Shown: piece after piece, positions 1 through 8,384 of the stretch
Numbering within the stretch: position 1 is the first letter of the stretch
How the letters are laid out: every line of letters begins with the position of its first letter
Source of the DNA: Brevundimonas sp. SORGH_AS_0993
Lineage (GTDB): Bacteria; Pseudomonadota; Alphaproteobacteria; Caulobacterales; Caulobacteraceae
Direction of reading: 5' to 3'
Length of the DNA: 64,000 nucleotides
Assembly: GCF_030818545.1 (NCBI RefSeq)
Contig: NZ_JAUTAH010000001.1
Location: 253,001 to 317,000 of the forward strand
Made by a program: the position numbers and the translations under genes
Notes under the pieces: generated by a model
The model's input: only the letters and a program-made list of their open reading frames with translations
Database searches by the model: none
What the model was told of the DNA's origin: nothing

Positions 1-100
1 GTCCGCCGAACCGCCCGGCGATCGGGGAGACGCCCCGATCGCTGGCCGCGGTGGATGGAGGCGGCGTGTCACCGGGCGGCGTGGGAGCGGGCGCGGTCAT
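1..100 (-). CDS. virB10: VirB10-type secretion protein, N-terminal fragment
   Basis: The ATG at 100 overlaps the TGA of the virB9 gene as ATGA, and only the first 33 codons lie inside the window. The visible residues are rich in Pro, Thr and Ala (starting MTAPAPTPPGD). This fits the short proline-rich cytoplasmic start of VirB10 proteins, which span both membranes and link the ATPases to the outer-membrane pore. The call rests on position directly after virB9 in a VirB-ordered operon. No domain can be checked because the gene runs off the window. Confidence 0.6.
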   Translation of the reverse strand, partial: MTAPAPTPPGDTPPPSTAASDRGVSPIAGRFGG

Positions 101-924
101 GAGCGGCCTCCGATCGGCGCCCGATCGACGGCTGGAGAGGCCGTGCCTGTGCCGACCGAAACGCCGCGGGCGTCATAGGCGTCGTTGAACAGGCACAAGA
201 CCGACCGCCCCCGCCGAAGCCGCAGCCCGCGCGTCACGCCGTGGATCACCACGAACTCGCCGCGCACGTCATAGGGAACGAGGCGCTCCGACCCGTCCTC
301 GCCGATCTCGAACACCGCCGGCAGGGACTGCACGCCGGGGAAGCGCAGCACGGTGAAGCGTCCGTTGTCGCTGACCTCGCTCGGCTGCAGGGCGGCGTCG
401 CCCTGCGCCGACCAGGCCAGATTGCGGGTCCCTTCGACCACGCCCCGCTCCAGCTCCAGCCCGATGAGGCGCCGCTCGACGGCCTCGGCCTGAACGGCCA
501 ACGCCCGGGCGGCCTCGGCCTCGTCGTCGACCGGGTAGCGGAACCGGAGCTGATAGGCGATCGCCGTCCGGTCGCCGGGCTCGCGGGCGACCAGTTCGAA
601 GGCGTAGTGGCGGATCGCGCCGGCGCGCTCGGTGACGACCAGAAGATTGGTCGCCTGATGGCGTTCGCGCGGCTTGAGGAATAGCACCGACCCTTCCGCG
701 GCCACCTCCCAGGCGACGCTGTCGCCGATGGCGGCATGGCGGATGGTTTCCTCCGGCGAGAACGCGATCTGGGTCGCCGTCCGAAACGCTCCCGTGACCC
801 GGTAGACGGCCGCCGGATCATAGGCGAGCTCGCGGATGCGAGGATCCAGAGAGGCCTGCGCCGCGACGGGCGACGCGAGGGCGAGGCCGGCGGCCAGGGA
901 TAGGAGAGAAAAAGGGCGTCTCAT
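97..924 (-). CDS. virB9: VirB9-type outer-membrane core protein of the type IV secretion system
   Basis: This 275-residue protein has a signal peptide (residues 1-24, ending near VAAQA). The VirB9/TrbG-like body contains an early segment LAYDPAAVYRVTGAF and a later VYDVRGEFVVIHGV-like beta region near the C-terminus. VirB9 forms the periplasmic and outer-membrane part of the conjugation channel with VirB7 and VirB10. Its ATG at 924 overlaps the virB8 stop as ATGA, and its own stop overlaps the virB10 start in the same way, so the genes are translationally coupled. Length and position suit the family. Confidence 0.88.
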   Translation of the reverse strand: MRRPFSLLSLAAGLALASPVAAQASLDPRIRELAYDPAAVYRVTGAFRTATQIAFSPEETIRHAAIGDSVAWEVAAEGSVLFLKPRERHQATNLLVVTERAGAIRHYAFELVAREPGDRTAIAYQLRFRYPVDDEAEAARALAVQAEAVERRLIGLELERGVVEGTRNLAWSAQGDAALQPSEVSDNGRFTVLRFPGVQSLPAVFEIGEDGSERLVPYDVRGEFVVIHGVTRGLRLRRGRSVLCLFNDAYDARGVSVGTGTASPAVDRAPIGGRS

Positions 925-1604
925 CGGATGACCTCCGGATCGGCGCGATAGGACGTCACCTGGAAGCCGAGGGGGTTTCTCAGCCGGTCCGGTTCTGACA
1001 TCGGCGCGCGGGTGTAGGTGAAGGCGATGGTGGCGATCCAGTCGCTCTCCACCGTCTGCTGGGCCTTGCGGACCGTGCGGTGGAAGCGGACGTTGGCGAC
1101 GCCGTCGTTGATGAAGCCGATGGCGCGGATCGAGATGACGGCCTCGCCGTCGCGGCCGTAGAGGTTCTGCGGGCTGTCGGGATTGGAGCCGCGGAACAGA
1201 TCGGCCCAGCGCCGCTGCTCGGCTGGGGCGGACAGGATGGAGACAAGCCGGAAGGACTCTTCGGCGGCGGGGTCGAGATAGCCCTCGCGCTGGCGCACAT
1301 ACTGGCCGAGGAAGTATTTGCTGACGGCCTCGTCGTAGCGGATCGGGCCCTCCTCGGCCGAGAGGCCGCGCACGACATCGACCGCGCCAGTCGTCCGGTC
1401 CACGCGGATGACGAAGGGCTCGGTGGATTTCAGCGGCGTCAGCATCGCCACCGCGCCGGTCGCGATCACCGCCAGACCCGTGGCGACGGCGGCGGCCGAC
1501 CAGGCCAGGCGGCGCGACCGTAGCGCCGAGGCGAGACGGTCTTGGTCCCAGCGCCGCGCCTCGGTGAAATAGCGCTTCAGCTCCGAGGAGGGGACGCCGC
1601 TCAT
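921..1604 (-). CDS. virB8: VirB8-type inner-membrane assembly protein
   Basis: This 227-residue protein has a short cytoplasmic N-terminus, one membrane segment at about residues 33-54 and a periplasmic domain. The body holds family features such as RYDEAVSKYFLGQYVRQREGY and a late TYTRAPMSEPDRLRNPLGFQV segment; the NPLGFQV element is typical of VirB8/TrbF proteins. VirB8 nucleates assembly of the channel at the inner membrane. The start at 1604 overlaps the preceding lipoprotein stop (ATGA). A longer in-frame reading to 1760 is possible but would run through the lipoprotein gene, so it was not used. Confidence 0.9.
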   Translation of the reverse strand: MSGVPSSELKRYFTEARRWDQDRLASALRSRRLAWSAAAVATGLAVIATGAVAMLTPLKSTEPFVIRVDRTTGAVDVVRGLSAEEGPIRYDEAVSKYFLGQYVRQREGYLDPAAEESFRLVSILSAPAEQRRWADLFRGSNPDSPQNLYGRDGEAVISIRAIGFINDGVANVRFHRTVRKAQQTVESDWIATIAFTYTRAPMSEPDRLRNPLGFQVTSYRADPEVIR

Positions 1605-1807
1605 GCGCAGCCTCCCGTTCCGGCGTCGGGGCCGGCATCGACGGCGGCCTCGGCCGGTCGGGGTTCGACCCGGGGCGCGAGCACCGAGCCATGGGGATTG
1701 GCCGGTCGCCGGGCGGAGCCGTCGCAGGTCGGCAGGGCGGGATCGCCCCGGTGGGCGCAAGCGCCCAGCAGCATCAGGACGGCGAGCAGGAGGGAGCGGT
1801 GGGTCAT
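1601..1807 (-). CDS. Small lipoprotein in the VirB7 position
   Basis: This 68-residue protein has a lipoprotein signal sequence: a hydrophobic run followed by the lipobox LLGAC, with Cys16 or Cys17 as the lipidated residue. The mature part is short, proline- and alanine-rich and ends in GGCA, giving a second late Cys. It sits exactly between virB6 and virB8, where VirB7 is encoded in VirB operons. VirB7 anchors VirB9 in the outer membrane, often through a disulfide. Identity as VirB7 is inferred from position and lipobox; the sequence itself is not diagnostic. Confidence 0.6.
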   Translation of the reverse strand: MTHRSLLLAVLMLLGACAHRGDPALPTCDGSARRPANPHGSVLAPRVEPRPAEAAVDAGPDAGTGGCA

Positions 1808-1808
1808 G

Positions 1809-2729
1809 TCAGGCGCCTCTCGGTCGGATGGAGCCGCCGCCCCTGGGCGGTTGGCGGCTGGCTTCTTGCGGACCCTGGGTGCGGCTTGAACCGCTCCCGC
1901 CCAGGGCCGCGGCGTTGGCGAAGTCGGCGAGGCCGGCGCTGGCGCCGCCCGCAATGCCGGCGGCGATGGCCGGGGTCTGCAGGAAGAAGATCGCCCCCAG
2001 CAGGCACAGGGCGATGAAGATCAGACCGCCGATCATCGGGTCGGCCCCCTGGATCGCGCCCCACTGGTCGCGCACGAGCGACAGGACGAGCTGGAAGATG
2101 ACGATGATCAGGGCGAACAGGACGAGGTAATTCACGGCCTGGCTGAGCCAGCCGAAGAAGAAGCGGCGGGTCGCGTCGAACAGGGCGCAGGCGATGAAAA
2201 TGGGGCCGAGGGTGACGAGCAGCGCCAAGGCCAGTTTGGCGACCAGCACCACGCCGAAGCCGAGGGCGGCCGCCAGGGCGCCGACGATGAAGACGGCGGC
2301 CGAGACCACATAGGGGCCAGGGTTAAACGGGGAAGCGTCGCGGGAGATGTCTTCGCCCAGCCAAGCCGCATAGGCGAAGAACTGGTCGAACGCGGCGCCG
2401 ACGCTGGGCGTGTCCGCACCGCTGACCGCCCGGGTCAGGGCGTTGGGCAGGCCGGTGAACAGCGGTTCGGTGACGAAGGTGGAATAGGCGGCCGTGGTCG
2501 CCAGCAGATAGAGGAAGGCCAGCTTCAGCGAGCGGACCGCGAAGTCCATCACCGGTTCGCTGATCGCACCCCGCAGAATGGCGACGCCGTAGAGCACGAC
2601 ATAGAGGACCAGGGCGATGCGCAGCGGCCCTTCGACCTCGGCGATCACCGAGGACAGACGGTCGCCGAGGAAGACGTTGAGCCGTTCGTCGATGAAGTCG
2701 TAGCTGGGCTCGAAGACGCGAAAGCTCAT
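1809..2729 (-). CDS. virB6: VirB6/TrbL-type polytopic inner-membrane protein
   Basis: This 306-residue protein has about five to six predicted membrane segments, for example ALVLYVVLYGVAILRGA, VVSAAVFIVGALAAALGF and YLVLFALIIVIFQLVLSLV. A soluble C-terminal tail is rich in Gly, Ser and Arg. Proteins of this family form part of the inner-membrane channel through which DNA passes. Size, topology and place between virB5 and virB8 all fit VirB6. The ATG at 2729 is 11 bases downstream of the preceding small gene. Confidence 0.88.
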   Translation of the reverse strand: MSFRVFEPSYDFIDERLNVFLGDRLSSVIAEVEGPLRIALVLYVVLYGVAILRGAISEPVMDFAVRSLKLAFLYLLATTAAYSTFVTEPLFTGLPNALTRAVSGADTPSVGAAFDQFFAYAAWLGEDISRDASPFNPGPYVVSAAVFIVGALAAALGFGVVLVAKLALALLVTLGPIFIACALFDATRRFFFGWLSQAVNYLVLFALIIVIFQLVLSLVRDQWGAIQGADPMIGGLIFIALCLLGAIFFLQTPAIAAGIAGGASAGLADFANAAALGGSGSSRTQGPQEASRQPPRGGGSIRPRGA

Positions 2730-2740
2730 CGTCGGGATCC

Positions 2741-2956
2741 TCAGAAGGCTCGCTCATAGACGCGCATCCGCGCCTGCCGACGCGCTGCGGCCAGGCCCTG
2801 ACGCGCCGCTTCGCATTCGTCGTTAGTGCGGCCGGCGTCGCATGCCGCCACGACCGCTTCGGCCGCGTCGGGATCGGCGGCGAAGTCTTCAGCGGTCCGG
2901 TCGGTCGCCCCGCAGCCGACGAGGCCGAGGGCGACGAGCAGCGCGGACCGTTTCAC
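2741..2956 (-). CDS. EexN/TrbK-like entry-exclusion lipoprotein
   Basis: This 71-residue protein has a lipobox (GLVGC, Cys15). Its short mature domain resembles entry-exclusion lipoproteins: acidic DFAADPDAAEAVVAACD, then a second cysteine in the N-D-E-C-E-A-A segment. Such proteins, often encoded between virB5 and virB6, stop the donor from receiving a second copy of the same element. The start is GTG, overlapping the virB5 stop as GTGA. The last nine residues (RMRVYERAF) nearly repeat the end of the upstream VirB5 protein, which is unusual. The functional call is by motif and position only. Confidence 0.6.
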   Translation of the reverse strand: MKRSALLVALGLVGCGATDRTAEDFAADPDAAEAVVAACDAGRTNDECEAARQGLAAARRQARMRVYERAF

Positions 2957-3681
2957 CGGAACGCCCTTTCATAGACGCCCATGCGCGCCGTCCGGGCGGC
3001 TTCGGCGCGCTCGCGGGCGCGCTGCTCCTCCAGCCGCGCCTCGGCCGCCTGGGTCAGGGCGAGACCCTGCAGCCGGACCTGTTCGTTCTGGATCAGGGCC
3101 TGTTCGGCCGCGAGGCGGGCTTCGAGATCCAGGACGGCGCGGGCGTTGGGCGCGGTGTCGAGGGCGGACCGGAGCGTCTCCAGACCCTGCAGACGCCGGT
3201 CCGCGGCGCCGGCCACCGCCTCGCCGACGGCGAGGTCCCGCGCGGTGCGGGTGCCGGCGCGTTCGAGGCTGTCTCGGTAATAGGCCTCCGCCGGATCGAG
3301 GTCGCCCTCCGGCGGCGTGTAAAGCCGGGTGTCGCGGCGGATGGCGTCGGCGCGGTCGGCAAGGTCCCCGAGTGCGGTCAGGTCGCCGTCAGCCGCCGCG
3401 CGCAGTGCGCTCATGTCCGGCAGCGGATTGCGGACCGCCGGCAGGCCGAGCTCGCTGGCGAGGGCGTTGACGCCGGACAGGTCGTTCAGGCTCTCGAACA
3501 GCTGCCGGCCCTGTTCGACCTGGGTCTGCAGCGCCCTCAGCTGGTCCAGCGTCGTGCGCGCCTCCTCGATCATCTGGGCCAAGGCCCGGGGGTCGTGGAC
3601 GATCTGTTGGGCCTGGACCGTCGGGGCGACGGCGAGGACGAGGGCGGCGGCCGCCGCGGCGAAGGGGATGCGGGCTCTCAC
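2953..3681 (-). CDS. virB5: VirB5/TrbJ-type minor pilus protein
   Basis: This 242-residue secreted protein has a signal peptide cleaved near VQAQ (residues 1-25). The mature body is a long alpha-helical, glutamine- and arginine-rich chain with the family element DLSGVNAL and coiled-coil-like stretches. VirB5 caps the conjugative pilus and contacts the recipient cell. The start is GTG at 3681, overlapping the virB4 stop (GTGA). The C-terminus RMGVYERAFR is shared with the exclusion-type lipoprotein encoded next to it. Confidence 0.85.
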   Translation of the reverse strand: MRARIPFAAAAAALVLAVAPTVQAQQIVHDPRALAQMIEEARTTLDQLRALQTQVEQGRQLFESLNDLSGVNALASELGLPAVRNPLPDMSALRAAADGDLTALGDLADRADAIRRDTRLYTPPEGDLDPAEAYYRDSLERAGTRTARDLAVGEAVAGAADRRLQGLETLRSALDTAPNARAVLDLEARLAAEQALIQNEQVRLQGLALTQAAEARLEEQRARERAEAARTARMGVYERAFR

Positions 3682-6053
3682 AGGAACCTCCTCTGGTCAT
3701 GGAAGGGATCGCGCCAGCGCGCGTAGTCGTCGCCGAACTCGGCGCGCAGCCGGTCGAGCAGGGCGGTGGTCTCGGTGCGGCCGGACAGGATCGACAGGGC
3801 GTCGTCCATGCCGCCCAGGTCCAGCTCCACCACAACACTGTCGTGGCCCTGCTTGACCAGGAATCGATGCGACTCCGGAGTGAGGACCTCGCGGACGAGG
3901 CGGAACTCCTCCTGGGTCAGGCCGAAGCCTTCGACATAGTCGCGCGCCTGACCGTGGGCGTTGGGCAGGAAGATCTTGGTCGCGCACTGCTCGAGGATGG
4001 CGTGGGCGATCGGAGAGCGCAGGGCGTCGGCCGGCGACTGGGTGCCGAACACCATGAAGGCGTTCTGCTTGCGCCAGGTCTTGAGCCCGTCCTGGGCGAG
4101 ATCGGTGAAGGCCGGGTCGCCCAGCACCTTCCAGAATTCGTCAATGTCGAGGACCAGGCGGCGACCGTCCACCCGCTCGGCGATGCGATGGAAAAGGTAC
4201 AGCATCGCCGGCGTGCGGACCTCGTCGTGATCGAGCACTTGGGTGATGTCGAAGCCGGCGAAGCGGGCCTCCAGACTGAGCGCGTCCTCGTCGTTGTCGA
4301 GCACCCAGCCGAGCGGGCCGCCCCTTTGCCAGCGCTCCAGCCGAGCGCCCACGCCGCCGGCGTCGCCCTGACCGAGGAGGCTGCGCAGGGCGGCGATGGA
4401 ACGACGCTCGCGCGGCAAGGCCTCCAGGGCGGCGACGCCCTGATCGATGGCCCGGGCCTCCGGCACGGTCAGGGTCTCGTTCGGGCGGGCGACCAGGGCC
4501 CGGACGAGCCGGACCAGGAAGGCGCGGTTGGCGGGGCTGGGGTCGAGCGCCTTGAATGGGGCGAAGCCGGTCGGCTCGCCATTGCGCAGGGCGAGGTAGG
4601 TCCCGCCGCAGGCGCGGACGAAGATCTCGGCGCCCCGGTCCTTGTCGATGAACAGCTGCTGGGCGTCGAACCGCTCCAGCTGCGCCAGCATGAAGTTCTG
4701 GACCACGGTCTTGCCCGATCCGGACGGTCCGCAGATGAAGGTGTGGCCGAGATCGCCGACATGGAAGTTGAACCAGAAGGGCGAACCGGCCGTGGTGCGG
4801 AGCACCGCGACGGCCTCGCCCCAGTGGGCGCCGCGGGTCTTGCCAACGGGATGGGCGTGGAACGGCGCCAGGGCCGCGAAATTGCGCGAGGTGATGGCGG
4901 CGGGCCGGGTGCGGCGGGCGAAGGCTCCGGGGAACTGGGACCAGAAGGCGGCTTCCAGGCCGAGATCCTCGCGCGCCACGACGAGGCCGGAGTCCGCAAG
5001 GATGGCGCGGGCCTTGGACAGGTGGTCGGCCAATGCGGTCGGGGTGTCCCCATGGACGAGGATCGAGGCCTGGTGCTCGCCCATGACGAAGCGGTTGCTG
5101 ACGAGATCGTCGAGCGCGTCCGACAGGCCGGTGATCTGCGAGGCCGCGCGGTCCCGCGCGGAGACCATCTGGTTCTGCTTGCGCTCCATCACGGCGCGGG
5201 CCGAGGCCTTGGACAGGAAGGCGAAGGACTGGCTGATCACGAAGCCGAACCGGACGCTCAGCAGTTCGTCCCACAGCCCGGGCCGGGTCGTCGCCGGATA
5301 CTCCTTGATGGCCAGGACGCCGGCGTATCGCGCATCGGCCGCGTCCCGCAGCTCGAGGGTCTCGCGACCGAAGATGGCCCGCACGGTGTAGACCGCCGAG
5401 CCAAGGTGGCCGAACACGATCGGGACCGGCGACCGGCGTCCGGTCAAGACGAGCCGCATGACTTCCATCGGCTCGGAGAACCACAGGCCGTCGCGTTCAT
5501 AGAGACCGAGCCGGCACGGCGCGTATCGCCCGAGGTACTGGGCCAGATCGCGCCCGGCCTCCTCGATGCGCCGGATATGGGCGACCTCGACCTCGCCGTC
5601 GCTGCGGCGCGCCGCCTTCAGGCGTTTCGAAAGCGCCGCGGCCCGGTCGCCAGCGTCGCGACCCGGATGCAGGACGAGGGTGACGAACAGCTCGTTGATC
5701 CAGAGCTGCCGGCCCGCGACCCGATCGTCGTAGAGGGCGCCGAGTTCTCCGGCGAAGGTCGATCGAAAGCCGGAGGACCTCTCCAGGTCGACCGGACGGC
5801 GGACCACATGATGCCAGACCGCCAGGCGGTCATCGGCGAGATTGCGCCAGGCCTGGTTGAGCTTGACGTGCCAGTCGTTGAGATCCCGTGCGTCAGCGGT
5901 CTCGAAGCTGGCCCCGTCGATCTGGAACACCATCATCAGGGCGCCGCTGTCGAGCGCCACCACATGGTCCGAGACATGGCGGGCGTAGGGCAGATGCGGG
6001 CGGGCGTCGGCCTCGCGTCGTAGCCGCGCCGGAGGAACGCCGCCCTCAGCCAC
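3678..6053 (-). CDS. virB4: VirB4-type ATPase of the type IV secretion system
   Basis: This 791-residue ATPase powers pilus assembly and substrate transfer. A CagE/VirB4 N-terminal region is followed by an ATPase domain with Walker A GPSGSGKT at residues 442-449. The Walker B region is LVLDIDEFWKVL near residue 635, followed by a GTQSPADAL motif. The preferred start is GTG at 6053, eight bases inside the virB3 end. An open frame continues up to 6155, but that extension (arginine- and tryptophan-rich) overlaps virB3 and does not look like VirB4. The stop overlaps virB5. Confidence 0.95.
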   Translation of the reverse strand: MAEGGVPPARLRREADARPHLPYARHVSDHVVALDSGALMMVFQIDGASFETADARDLNDWHVKLNQAWRNLADDRLAVWHHVVRRPVDLERSSGFRSTFAGELGALYDDRVAGRQLWINELFVTLVLHPGRDAGDRAAALSKRLKAARRSDGEVEVAHIRRIEEAGRDLAQYLGRYAPCRLGLYERDGLWFSEPMEVMRLVLTGRRSPVPIVFGHLGSAVYTVRAIFGRETLELRDAADARYAGVLAIKEYPATTRPGLWDELLSVRFGFVISQSFAFLSKASARAVMERKQNQMVSARDRAASQITGLSDALDDLVSNRFVMGEHQASILVHGDTPTALADHLSKARAILADSGLVVAREDLGLEAAFWSQFPGAFARRTRPAAITSRNFAALAPFHAHPVGKTRGAHWGEAVAVLRTTAGSPFWFNFHVGDLGHTFICGPSGSGKTVVQNFMLAQLERFDAQQLFIDKDRGAEIFVRACGGTYLALRNGEPTGFAPFKALDPSPANRAFLVRLVRALVARPNETLTVPEARAIDQGVAALEALPRERRSIAALRSLLGQGDAGGVGARLERWQRGGPLGWVLDNDEDALSLEARFAGFDITQVLDHDEVRTPAMLYLFHRIAERVDGRRLVLDIDEFWKVLGDPAFTDLAQDGLKTWRKQNAFMVFGTQSPADALRSPIAHAILEQCATKIFLPNAHGQARDYVEGFGLTQEEFRLVREVLTPESHRFLVKQGHDSVVVELDLGGMDDALSILSGRTETTALLDRLRAEFGDDYARWRDPFHDQRRFL

Positions 6054-6381
6054 GGGACAGCTCCACCAGACGATAGCGGCGAACCAGGGGAAGGGGCGTC
6101 GCCGAACTTCCGCCCCAGAGGGCCGCATTCCGCGACCGGCCCTTGGTGTCGACATAGACGAAGAGGAGCCGGAAGGCGTTGTGGTCCGCCCGGCAGATCG
6201 CCCGGAACACCAGGTGCAGCGCCGGGGCGACGAGCAGATAGAGCAGGCTGCCTCCGACGAGGAAGACGACGCCCGAGACGATGACGTTGACCCCCATGGC
6301 CTCCATGGGCACGCCGAGGATCATGGCCGGCCGCGTGCAGGCCAGGAACAGCGGATCCTCGGTCAGGCGTTCGTCAGCCAT
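6046..6381 (-). CDS. virB3: VirB3-type membrane protein
   Basis: This 111-residue protein starts with the family signature DPLFLACTRPAMILGVPMEA, followed by two membrane segments (NVIVSGVVFLVGGSLLYLL and VAPALHLVFRAI). The C-terminus is basic. VirB3 works with VirB4 at the inner membrane during pilus assembly, and in some systems the two are fused. The ATG at 6381 overlaps the upstream small gene by eight bases. Confidence 0.9.
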   Translation of the reverse strand: MADERLTEDPLFLACTRPAMILGVPMEAMGVNVIVSGVVFLVGGSLLYLLVAPALHLVFRAICRADHNAFRLLFVYVDTKGRSRNAALWGGSSATPLPLVRRYRLVELSRG

Positions 6382-6556
6382 GATGACCTCCGGCGGACAG
6401 ACGGGACAGGATCAGGGCGAGGACGAGCCCCGAGGCGAGGCCGGCCAGGACTTGGGCGAACCGCTTGGGCGAGATCAGCTTCAGGCCGAGCATCAGGCAC
6501 AGGGCCAGGACGATCGAGGCCGAAACGATCGCCAGCCAGGGCGCAGGCGCGTCCAT
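6374..6556 (-). CDS. Small two-pass membrane protein between virB2 and virB3
   Basis: This 60-residue protein is made almost entirely of two hydrophobic segments (WLAIVSASIVLALCLMLGL and VLAGLASGLVLALIL) joined by a basic loop KLISPKRFAQ. It ends in GGHHG. Its ATG shares one base with the virB2 stop (TGATG), and its end overlaps virB3, so it is clearly part of the operon. I do not recognise the family; it could be a second pilin-like or accessory membrane subunit. An in-frame opening up to 6664 lies inside virB2 and was not used. Confidence 0.7.
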   Translation of the reverse strand: MDAPAPWLAIVSASIVLALCLMLGLKLISPKRFAQVLAGLASGLVLALILSRLSAGGHHG

Positions 6557-6855
6557 CACGCACCGCCGGTGATCAGGTTGACGATCTCGGCCGCGCCGAA
6601 GACCACGACGATGCCGAGCACGACGATCGCCGCCCGCCGCAGGTCGAACAGGCCGAACATCCACAGGATGCCGACGACCACGACCGCCAGCACGGCCAGC
6701 AGTCGGGCCGTGTTGCCGGTGAGCATGTCGACGACGTTCTGCAGCAGGCCTTCGACATTGGCCGAGGCGAACGCCGGCTGGACGAGGACGAGGCTGGCGG
6801 CGAGGGCGATGGCGCCGGCGGCGCCGGCCTTTCGGACGGTCGCGGATGCGGTCAT
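6556..6855 (-). CDS. virB2: VirB2-type major pilin
   Basis: This 99-residue prepilin has a long signal sequence ending near QPAFA. Two hydrophobic helices (LLAVLAVVVVGILWMFGLF and AAIVVLGIVVVFGAAEIV) are joined by a short basic loop DLRR. The terminal segment VNLITGG is typical of VirB2/TrbC pilins. This protein polymerises into the conjugative pilus. The ATG at 6855 follows the virB1 stop by one base. Confidence 0.88.
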   Translation of the reverse strand: MTASATVRKAGAAGAIALAASLVLVQPAFASANVEGLLQNVVDMLTGNTARLLAVLAVVVVGILWMFGLFDLRRAAIVVLGIVVVFGAAEIVNLITGGA

Positions 6856-6856
6856 C

Positions 6857-7468
6857 TCAGAACTCCGTGTCTGGGGCAGCGGTGAAGGTGAGGACGGCGC
6901 TAGCTTGAGCCCGCCCGAAGACGTCCCAGGCGGCCGGGGGCTGCGTCGGGGTCGGCGGTGCGGATAGGTCGTCCGCGACGGGTCGAAGGGGGGCGAGCGG
7001 CAGAACGCCAAGGGTCGCGGCGGCCGCCTCGACGCGGGCGACGTAACCGTTGCGGAAACCCCGCTCCGGATGGCCGGTGTTGTATCGGGACAGCGCGACC
7101 CTCAGGGTCGTCTGGCGATCGACGCCCTCGGCGGGGCGATAGCCCGCGCGCAGGACGACGCCGGCGGCGGCGAGGTTGCGGCAGGGGTCGAACGCCGCCT
7201 CCACGGACAGGCCGAGCCAGTCCAGGTTGTCGCTGTTGATCTGGGCGACGCCGAGATCGAGGTTCGCGCCCCGCGCCAGCAGTCCGTGGGCGATGCGCGC
7301 GGCGTCGGCGGCGTCGCGCGCTGGACGGGCCGGGCGGGGACCTCGATTGACGCCGATCGCGATCGGGTTGAACCGGCTCTCCGCATAGGCGATGGCCGCC
7401 AGGGTTTCCGGGGCCACCTGCGGCGCGCAGGCCTGGGAGAGGGCGAGGATCAGATTGAGGTCCAGCAA
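6857..7468 (-). CDS. virB1: VirB1-type lytic transglycosylase
   Basis: This protein cuts peptidoglycan to open a path for the secretion channel. It shows the transglycosylase motif AIAYAESRFNPIAIGVN with catalytic Glu30, the GVAQINSDN motif and the SRYNTGHPERGF motif, in the order of the SLT family. The chosen start is TTG at 7468 because a GGAG box lies six bases upstream and the protein then begins LDLNLILALSQACAP, as relatives do. The frame stays open to 7657 but without family-like sequence. Length from this start is 203 residues. Confidence 0.88.
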   Translation of the reverse strand: MLDLNLILALSQACAPQVAPETLAAIAYAESRFNPIAIGVNRGPRPARPARDAADAARIAHGLLARGANLDLGVAQINSDNLDWLGLSVEAAFDPCRNLAAAGVVLRAGYRPAEGVDRQTTLRVALSRYNTGHPERGFRNGYVARVEAAAATLGVLPLAPLRPVADDLSAPPTPTQPPAAWDVFGRAQASAVLTFTAAPDTEF

Positions 7469-7544
7469 GACGGGCTCCAGCGTGAGCCCCAAGCAAACCC
7501 GATCGGGAGCGGGACCGGCGACCCGCGAGCTCCCCGCCGGAGAT

Positions 7545-7808
7545 CTACGGTAGGAAGATCCGGGGTTCAGGCGGTCGCTGGACCGCAGCGAGGCGGGCGA
7601 CAGCCTGGATGCGGGTGCGGACGCCGAGGAGGCGACAGGCGGCCATGAGATGCTCATCGACCGTTCGGGGCGACAGGCCGAGACGATCGCCGATCCGGGC
7701 GGAGGTCAGACCGAGGGCCGCCAGGTCCAGACATTCCCGCTGGCGATCCGAAAGGCGGTCGCAGGGTGAAGCGGTCGGGGCGGAGGGATGAGGGGTGAGG
7801 ACGTTCAT
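7545..7808 (-). CDS. Stand-alone LuxR-type helix-turn-helix regulator
   Basis: This 87-residue protein is little more than a LuxR/GerE DNA-binding domain: LSDRQRECLDLAALGLTSARIGDRLGLSPRTVDEHL followed by LGVRTRIQAVARL. There is no sensor or autoinducer-binding domain. It lies upstream of virB1 and reads the same way, so it may control the transfer operon. A second small protein of the same design is encoded at 19414-19656 on the other strand. The ATG at 7808 was chosen; a TTG 12 bases upstream is also in frame. Confidence 0.8.
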   Translation of the reverse strand: MNVLTPHPSAPTASPCDRLSDRQRECLDLAALGLTSARIGDRLGLSPRTVDEHLMAACRLLGVRTRIQAVARLAAVQRPPEPRIFLP

Positions 7809-7889
7809 GCCCGAATCCAACCGCGCAACCGACCCCGTGCACCAGTCCGGGAGTTTCGGACCGCAAGTCTACGACCGTGGCGAGGGCCG

Positions 7890-8384
7890 TTATGCGCCGT
7901 CGCCGGTCCCATCTTCCCGGGCGGGGGCCATCAACCGTCCCCGGCGCTGTTCAAGCCAGGCCTCGGCCTCGGCGTCGCGTCGGACGGATTGATCGGCCAG
8001 GTCCTTCAGGCTCTTGGTGAAGGCGTTGATGATGGTGCGGGCGTCCAGATCGCCGATGGCGTCCCCGGCTTCTTCGTCGAACTCCTGCAGCGCCACGGCG
8101 AGGATGGTCGCCAATTTGTTGTCGGCGCACCGCAAGGCGAAAGCGGGCGACCCCAGAGCGAGGGCGGCAAGTATCCCGTGCGGATCGCTGTCGGTGACCT
8201 CCGCGAAGCGGTGAATGCGCTCGATGTTGATCCGACCGGCGCCGGACTCGAAATGCTCATAGGACCGCAGCGCCATGTTCATGCCCTGGGCGACGTCCGC
8301 GGCCCGCATCCGCCGATGAGACCGGATCAGGCGCAGGCTGGAGGAGAGCACCGCGTTCGCCGTCTGGGTGTGCCGGGCGTCCAT
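7890..8384 (-). CDS. XRE-like helix-turn-helix regulator
   Basis: In this 164-residue protein residues 10-65 resemble a Cro/C1-type HTH: LSSSLRLIRSHRRMRAADVAQGMNMALRSYEHFESG, then INIERIHRFAEVTDSDPHGIL. The remaining half is helical (DNKLATILAVALQEFDEEAG...) and has no recognised domain; it may mediate dimerisation. It sits between the LuxR-type gene and the GntR gene and reads toward the transfer operon, divergent from the GntR/lasso genes. A role in controlling one or both is inferred. Confidence 0.75.
   Translation of the reverse strand: MDARHTQTANAVLSSSLRLIRSHRRMRAADVAQGMNMALRSYEHFESGAGRINIERIHRFAEVTDSDPHGILAALALGSPAFALRCADNKLATILAVALQEFDEEAGDAIGDLDARTIINAFTKSLKDLADQSVRRDAEAEAWLEQRRGRLMAPAREDGTGDGA

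Noticed and set aside
3699..6023. Plus-strand open frame of 774 codons opposite virB4
   Set aside because: It is the antisense shadow of a clear ATPase gene; the product has no domain and reflects high G+C.
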